Shown piece after piece: positions 59,669-64,000 of a stretch of DNA of 64,000 bases. Both the position numbers and the translations under genes were made by a program. The notes beneath the pieces are model-generated. The model was not told where the DNA came from. It was given only the letters and a program-made list of their open reading frames with translations, and did not search any database. Source of the DNA: Salvelinus alpinus (taxonomy: Eukaryota > Chordata > Actinopteri > Salmoniformes > Salmonidae); contig NC_092122.1 in NCBI RefSeq assembly GCF_045679555.1, positions 9,061,284-9,125,283 on the forward strand, read 5' to 3'. Each line of letters starts with the position of its first letter. Position 1 is the stretch's first letter.

Positions 59669-61580
59669 TCAGTCTGTGTGATAGACAGGAGAGATGATCA
59701 GCAGGCAGAGTTTACTACCATAGTTAGGCCACAGGCAAAAGTATGGATAGAGTTTCTCAGCAAAGGTACAGTTGTCACGATCGTTTGTAGAAACGGACCA
59801 AGGCGCAGCGAATGTTGAGTTCCACATCATTTATTAATAGTGAAACTTAACATAAACAATAAACGAACCGTGGCTACATACACTTACTCAAAATACAATA
59901 TCCCACAAAACACAGGTGGAAAAAGGCTACCTAAATATGATCCCCAATTAGAGACAACGATTACCAGCTGCCTCTAATTGGGAACCATATCAAGCACACC
60001 AACATAGAAATATGAAAACTAGAACACCACATAGAAATAATAAACTAGAACACCACATAGAAATAATAAACTAGAACACCCCAGTCACGCCCTGACCTAC
60101 TACACCATAGAGAAACAATGGCTCTCTATGGTCAGGGCGTGACAACAGTCAGTGAAAGAGTAGATATGAGACCTGGCCTCCACATCATAAAAGGAGACCT
60201 GACCCTCCTCATAATCCACAAACACCCCCACCTTCTGGGGATTCTCTTTCAGGGAGAGGGGGGCAGTGGGGCTAGAGTTAGCAATGTACTAATTTCCATT
60301 CCTCAGCCACACAGTCCAGTATCCATTCTCATGGGTCAGTGTGATTTTCCCCTTCCTGTTGATGGACTCTCTGGCCACTCCTAAAGTCCAGTCAGTCTTC
60401 CCATTGACAGTCACCTCATAGTAAAATCTCCCTGAGGAGAAGCCCTCTTTTCCCAAAACATTGCCAAAACAATCAAACATTTTTGGGTTGTCAGGAAGAT
60501 TAATTGATGTTTTTCCATGTCTCACTTGTTTCCTATCTTCAGACATGATGATGTAGGGATGTGCTATATCAGGATCCAGAGTCACATCCACTGCATACTG
60601 CTGAATCCTCTTCAACTCAGCATCACACAACTTCTTCACTTCACTCATCATATCTTTATTTAGTGTATCCTTCAGTTGAGACACAGCTCTCCTCACAGTC
60701 CCCACACACAGATCACTGTGAACGCTGATCTCAGACCAGACTTTGGTGGGTGGAGGGGTGCAGAGGGATGGACAGCTCTGTAGGAGGTGGAGGTGGTCCT
60801 CAGTGTGTGAGAGCTGCTCCAGCTCAGTGCTTCTCGTCTGTAGCTCAGTGATTTCCTGCTCCAGCTCTTTAATGAGCCCTTCAGCCTGCCTCTCTGCTGC
60901 TTTCTGCTTCTCCTCAATCACCTCAATGAGCTCAGCCTGGCTTCTCTCAATGGAGCGCACCAGATCAGTGAAGACCTGTACACTGTCTGATATCTCTCTC
61001 TCTGCTTCTCTCTTGCTGAGATCTACTGAGTGTTTGGATCATATGCTGGATCATATGCTGAACTTCTGCGTCAGTCTTCCTAAGCTGAGCCTTCCTCTCT
61101 CCACGCTCTTCCTCTAGAGGGACAGTGTCATGACACTTGTGGTCTGTGCAGAACTGACACACACACATCTTGTCAGTCCTACAGAACAGCTCTAGAGGTC
61201 TGTTGTGCTTCTTACACATCTTGTCTTCTAGGTTCTGCACAGGATTGATCAGCTTGTGTCTCTTTAAAGCTGAGACTTCAAGGTCTCTTCCCCGTGCAGA
61301 TGTCACAGGACACTTCTCCAGGTTAGGCAGAGGACTCATTTTGACCGTTGATCATTATCTTAACATTTTCTGCAACCTCTCAACATTGTGTTGACACGAA
61401 GCTCAGGTCTTCTGTAGAATTTCTCCTTACACATTGGACACTGGCTCAGGTCAGTGGTAACCCAATACCCGCTGATACAGGCCTTGCAGAAGTTGTGTCC
61501 ATATGAAGTGGTGACTGGCTCAGTAAACACATGTAGACAGACTGAGCACAGACAGGCGACTGCTGGAGGTTTCCAAATCT
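59669..61580 (-). pseudogene. TRIM-family (RING/B-box/coiled-coil/PRY-SPRY) pseudogene
   Basis: Fish TRIM-type E3 ubiquitin ligase relic, antisense in tmtc1 intron 4. N to C: RING (CSVCLHVF...GHNFCKACISGYW...CPMCKEKF, 61,380-61,560); a degraded first B-box (CDICTG out of frame); B-box 2 (CKKHNRPLELFCRTDKMCVC, about 61,140-61,230); coiled coil (60,690-61,100); PRY-SPRY (PDIAHPYIIMSEDRKQV to WTVWLRNGN). Lesions are frameshifts near 61,380 and 61,030, B-box 1 loss, TAG at 60,289-60,291, and a solo LTR inserted at 60,144/59,773. Reading resumes after the LTR (TFAEKLYPYF...LIISPV) to TGA at 59,669-59,671. A tttctgtctag acceptor-like sequence precedes the RING, so it may have had an upstream exon. 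It is probably a dead member of the large fish TRIM expansion. Confidence 0.85.
59773..60144 (-). mobile_element. Solo LTR inserted in the TRIM SPRY exon
   Basis: The 372-bp unit runs TGTCAC...GTGACA, with the perfect 5-bp duplication acagt at 59,768-59,772 and 60,145-60,149. It contains a palindrome (ccccaattagagacaac ... cctctaattgggaac) like that of the solo LTR at 40,861, and three tandem copies of a 27-bp unit (about 60,000-60,080, catagaaataataaactaga type). Confidence 0.88.
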
Positions 61581-61784
61581 AGACAGAAACCAGAGGTGAA
61601 ACCATAAAGCATTTCCTGGAGTCAGTACCCTGTGGTGCTGCTGTTCATAGTTTCCAGTTGAGATGTTTTATTCTGATCGGATCACATATGGGATCAATCT
61701 TGATAAATCATTTCTTTACATGGCATATAAATGAGTCATTTTACCAAAGAGAATTTAACCCAAATTATGTCTCTACATTAAATT

Positions 61785-62295
61785 AAGAAAACAAGAGGGG
61801 CCTCCCGGGTGGCGCAGTGGTCTAGAGCACTGCATCGCAGTGCTATGCTGCGCCACCAGAGTCTGGGTTCGCGCCCAGGCTCTGTCGCAGCCGGCCGCGA
61901 CCGGGAGGTCCGTGGGGCGACGCACAATTGGCTTAGCGTCGTCCGGGTTAGGGAGGGTTTGGCCGGTAGGGATATCCTTGTCTCATCGCGCTCCAGCGAC
62001 TCCTGTGGCGGGCCGGGCGCAGTGCGCGCTAACCGAGGGGGCGGGTGCACGGTGTTTCCTCCGACACATTGGTGCGGCTGGCTTCCGGGTTGGAGGCGCG
62101 CTGTGTTAAGAAGCAGTGCGGCTAGGTTGGGTTGTGCTTCGGAGGACGCATGACTTTCGACCTTCGTCTCTCCCGAGCCCGTACGGGAGTTGTAGCGATG
62201 AGACAAGATAGTAATTACTAGCGATTGGATACCACAAAAATTGGGGAGAAAAGGGGATAAAATTTAAAAAAATAAATAAAAAAAGAAAACAAGAG
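61785..62295 (+). mobile_element. tRNA-derived SINE with 13-bp target duplication
   Basis: The head cctcccgggtggcgcagtgg contains the A box, and gggttcgcgcccag is the B box. The body is G/C-rich and the tail is A-rich (ttaaaaaaataaataaaa). Flanking direct repeats aagaaaacaagag at 61,785-61,797 and 62,283-62,295 are perfect. The perfect duplication indicates a fairly recent insertion. Confidence 0.92.
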
Positions 62296-62299
62296 AATA

Positions 62300-64000
62300 C
62301 ATAAAACATCCTTGCAATCTCTCTACTCACCTGTTTGTGGCTATTTTCTTTGTTCCTTCTGTCTGTATTATTAAAAGTTGATCATGTTTAGCGTTTTAAG
62401 AGATTTCCAAAGAGTTTGCGATAGTGTGCTCAATATACTATGTCTCTCCACTGAAGTTTCACTGAGTGAAGTTATATCTACAGTACAATTTCTGCGTCAC
62501 ACAATATTGCTATGCACTTTGGAACAGTAAGGGGATGGAGTTAACCCTTTATATGGACCCTTTATAGTGCCCTTAGACACTTCAGAGACAAAAGTTAACA
62601 AACGTTAAATAATAAGATTAGCTTGAAATCTGTTAAAACATGACATGTACTTTTTTATAAGATCGTTTTTTCTTGAGTGTTCAACTTTAAAGTTTTCCTT
62701 CAAATGTGCATTACCAGTCCTCCCTGTACGATATTGCTGTATACTTTTTACTGCACTGTAAGGTTGAAAGGGATATTTTACTTTTTCTATTGTGCACAAG
62801 GTTGAAGTGTTATTATATTTTATGAAAGGGGTTCGGAGAAATCTGCAACATGATATACTTTATGCATAAGATCTGTCTATGAATTGTCATGAGGTTATTT
62901 GTTTATTGTGTATTGTAAAAATCTATTTTTTGTATTCCCTCCTTCCTTCCCCTTCACTGTAAACTGAGTCAGTGTCTGTGTGTGGGTGACTGAATGAAAG
63001 GTGGATGGAAAGGGACTGGTGGTGCCTGCTGAGTGATGGAGCTGCCATCTCTCTGTTACTCTATGGATATTAGATTACTGTGCTGTCACTCTGCCTGCCC
63101 AGCTGCTCACACAACAACACACCTGGACAGACCGGCAGAGATAGAGACCCAGCTCTCATCAAATCTTAATGACCTGGGGTGTGAGTGTAATTATGCCTTT
63201 TTGAGACAATGTTCTGTGACTCAGCACAATTGACTGTATCACACCCAGAGGAAAAGAGAGAGAAAGAGAGATTTGTTTTCGTAGTTCAGTGGAGCATCTG
63301 CTCAATGTATCTTCTGGACGTTCCTAATTAGCAGCTAGGGAGCCTGTGTGTACATAGCTCTCAAGGATTTATGAATATGAGTATGTGTCTCCCTCTGCAC
63401 TCCCCTCGCTCCTTATCTTCCGATGCCTCTTCCTCTCTGCTCTCCCTCTCGATCTCCTTTCTTAGAGGCGTACTGTGGTTTAACCACTCTATGGAGCCCA
63501 GTTGTCTGTTACTTCAGTGGTAACCGTAATATTATAACTCTCACACACACACACTACGGGGTACCCAAACCAGGCCCTGAGTGGCTTAGAGTTCTCTGGG
63601 CAGTGAGGTTTCATTAGTCATTGATTAGAGATGATGGTTCACTCTGGCAGATAATTGAATTCTCCTTTGGCCTCTTGTTTTAGAGAAAGCCCGGGTCCAA
63701 GTCAAATAAAGCCAGTAGGCTCATTTCAAAAACAATGAGGCCAAACATAATTAACTTTAACACACTGGCTCGGCCTCGTTATCGACTGATTAGAACAGAG
63801 TGTCTTACTGTAATGTTTTTACTCCTGGTGTAGACATGCAGTAAACCACTAACTCTACCTCAACACCCTCGCTTTGCTGATCTCAGATTTGACTTGTAAT
63901 CCTGCCGACTCAGCCTCAAGTTCAATGCTCAAATATTTTTCTCTGTTGCACAACCACACAATGTCCACAATGTAAGTTCAGTTATTGAGTGTGTGTGTGT
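62300..64000. other. tmtc1 intron 4, no element recognised
   Basis: No exon matching the next tmtc1 segment and no transposon ends are recognised up to the window end, which falls in a (GT)n tract. Confidence 0.4.

Noticed and set aside
59340..64000. Further tmtc1 exons in intron 4
   Set aside because: I looked for the next conserved TMTC1 membrane segment after exon 4 and saw none. The hydrophobic ORFs here have no matching splice sites.

Overview
This is vertebrate nuclear DNA, almost certainly from a salmonid fish (trout, salmon or char). The evidence is long (AC)n/(GT)n tracts, several Tc1-like transposons with terminal inverted repeats, tRNA-derived SINEs, hAT MITEs, and fish-type exon sequences. 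The window holds two multi-exon genes head-to-tail on the + strand: ipo8 (importin-8) and the 5' part of tmtc1. The neighbouring genes IPO8 and TMTC1 have the same order and orientation in human (known synteny).

Layout. 1-1,450: a Penelope-like retroelement fragment nested in a non-LTR retrotransposon relic. 1,500-2,900: interspersed repeats and the ipo8 upstream region. 2,916-15,766: ipo8, 24 coding exons, about 1,017 codons. Its introns carry a hAT MITE (9,689-10,249), a telomere-like degenerate repeat, and a 1.56-kb Tc1 element with a broken transposase (12,818-14,378). 15,770-17,930: a minisatellite that begins at the end of exon 24, then a 1.8-kb interspersed repeat. 17,934-20,590: probable ipo8 3' UTR. 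20,600-28,830: intergenic repeats, including a hAT MITE, a hairpin element, a LINE tail and a 22-bp minisatellite. 28,841-34,167: a complete 5.3-kb Ty3/gypsy chromovirus-type LTR retrotransposon. 34,170-37,690: intergenic, with a 1.3-kb fold-back element. 37,900-38,460: CpG-rich tmtc1 promoter and exon 1. 43,445-49,664: tmtc1 exons 2-4. 49,665-64,000: a tmtc1 intron not closed in the window. It holds a hAT relic, a Tc1 element with an uninterrupted 340-aa transposase, a second degraded Tc1, a TRIM pseudogene on the - strand cut by a solo LTR, and a SINE.

The most notable item is the LTR retrotransposon. Its two 507-bp LTRs look identical. A 12-nt segment just after the 5' LTR is the exact reverse complement of a segment 30 nt downstream of the LTR TATA box, as expected for Tf1/sushi-type self-priming. 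Gag and pol overlap in the -1 frame at an in-frame GGGAAAC slippery heptamer, the same heptamer used by the domesticated mammalian gene PEG10. One in-frame stop codon lies between reverse transcriptase and RNase H.

The host genes work separately. Importin-8 is a nuclear import receptor. TMTC1 is an ER-membrane protein of the O-mannosyltransferase TMTC family. Most of the remaining sequence is transposon-derived or simple repeat. All family assignments were made by reading the sequence, without database searches.
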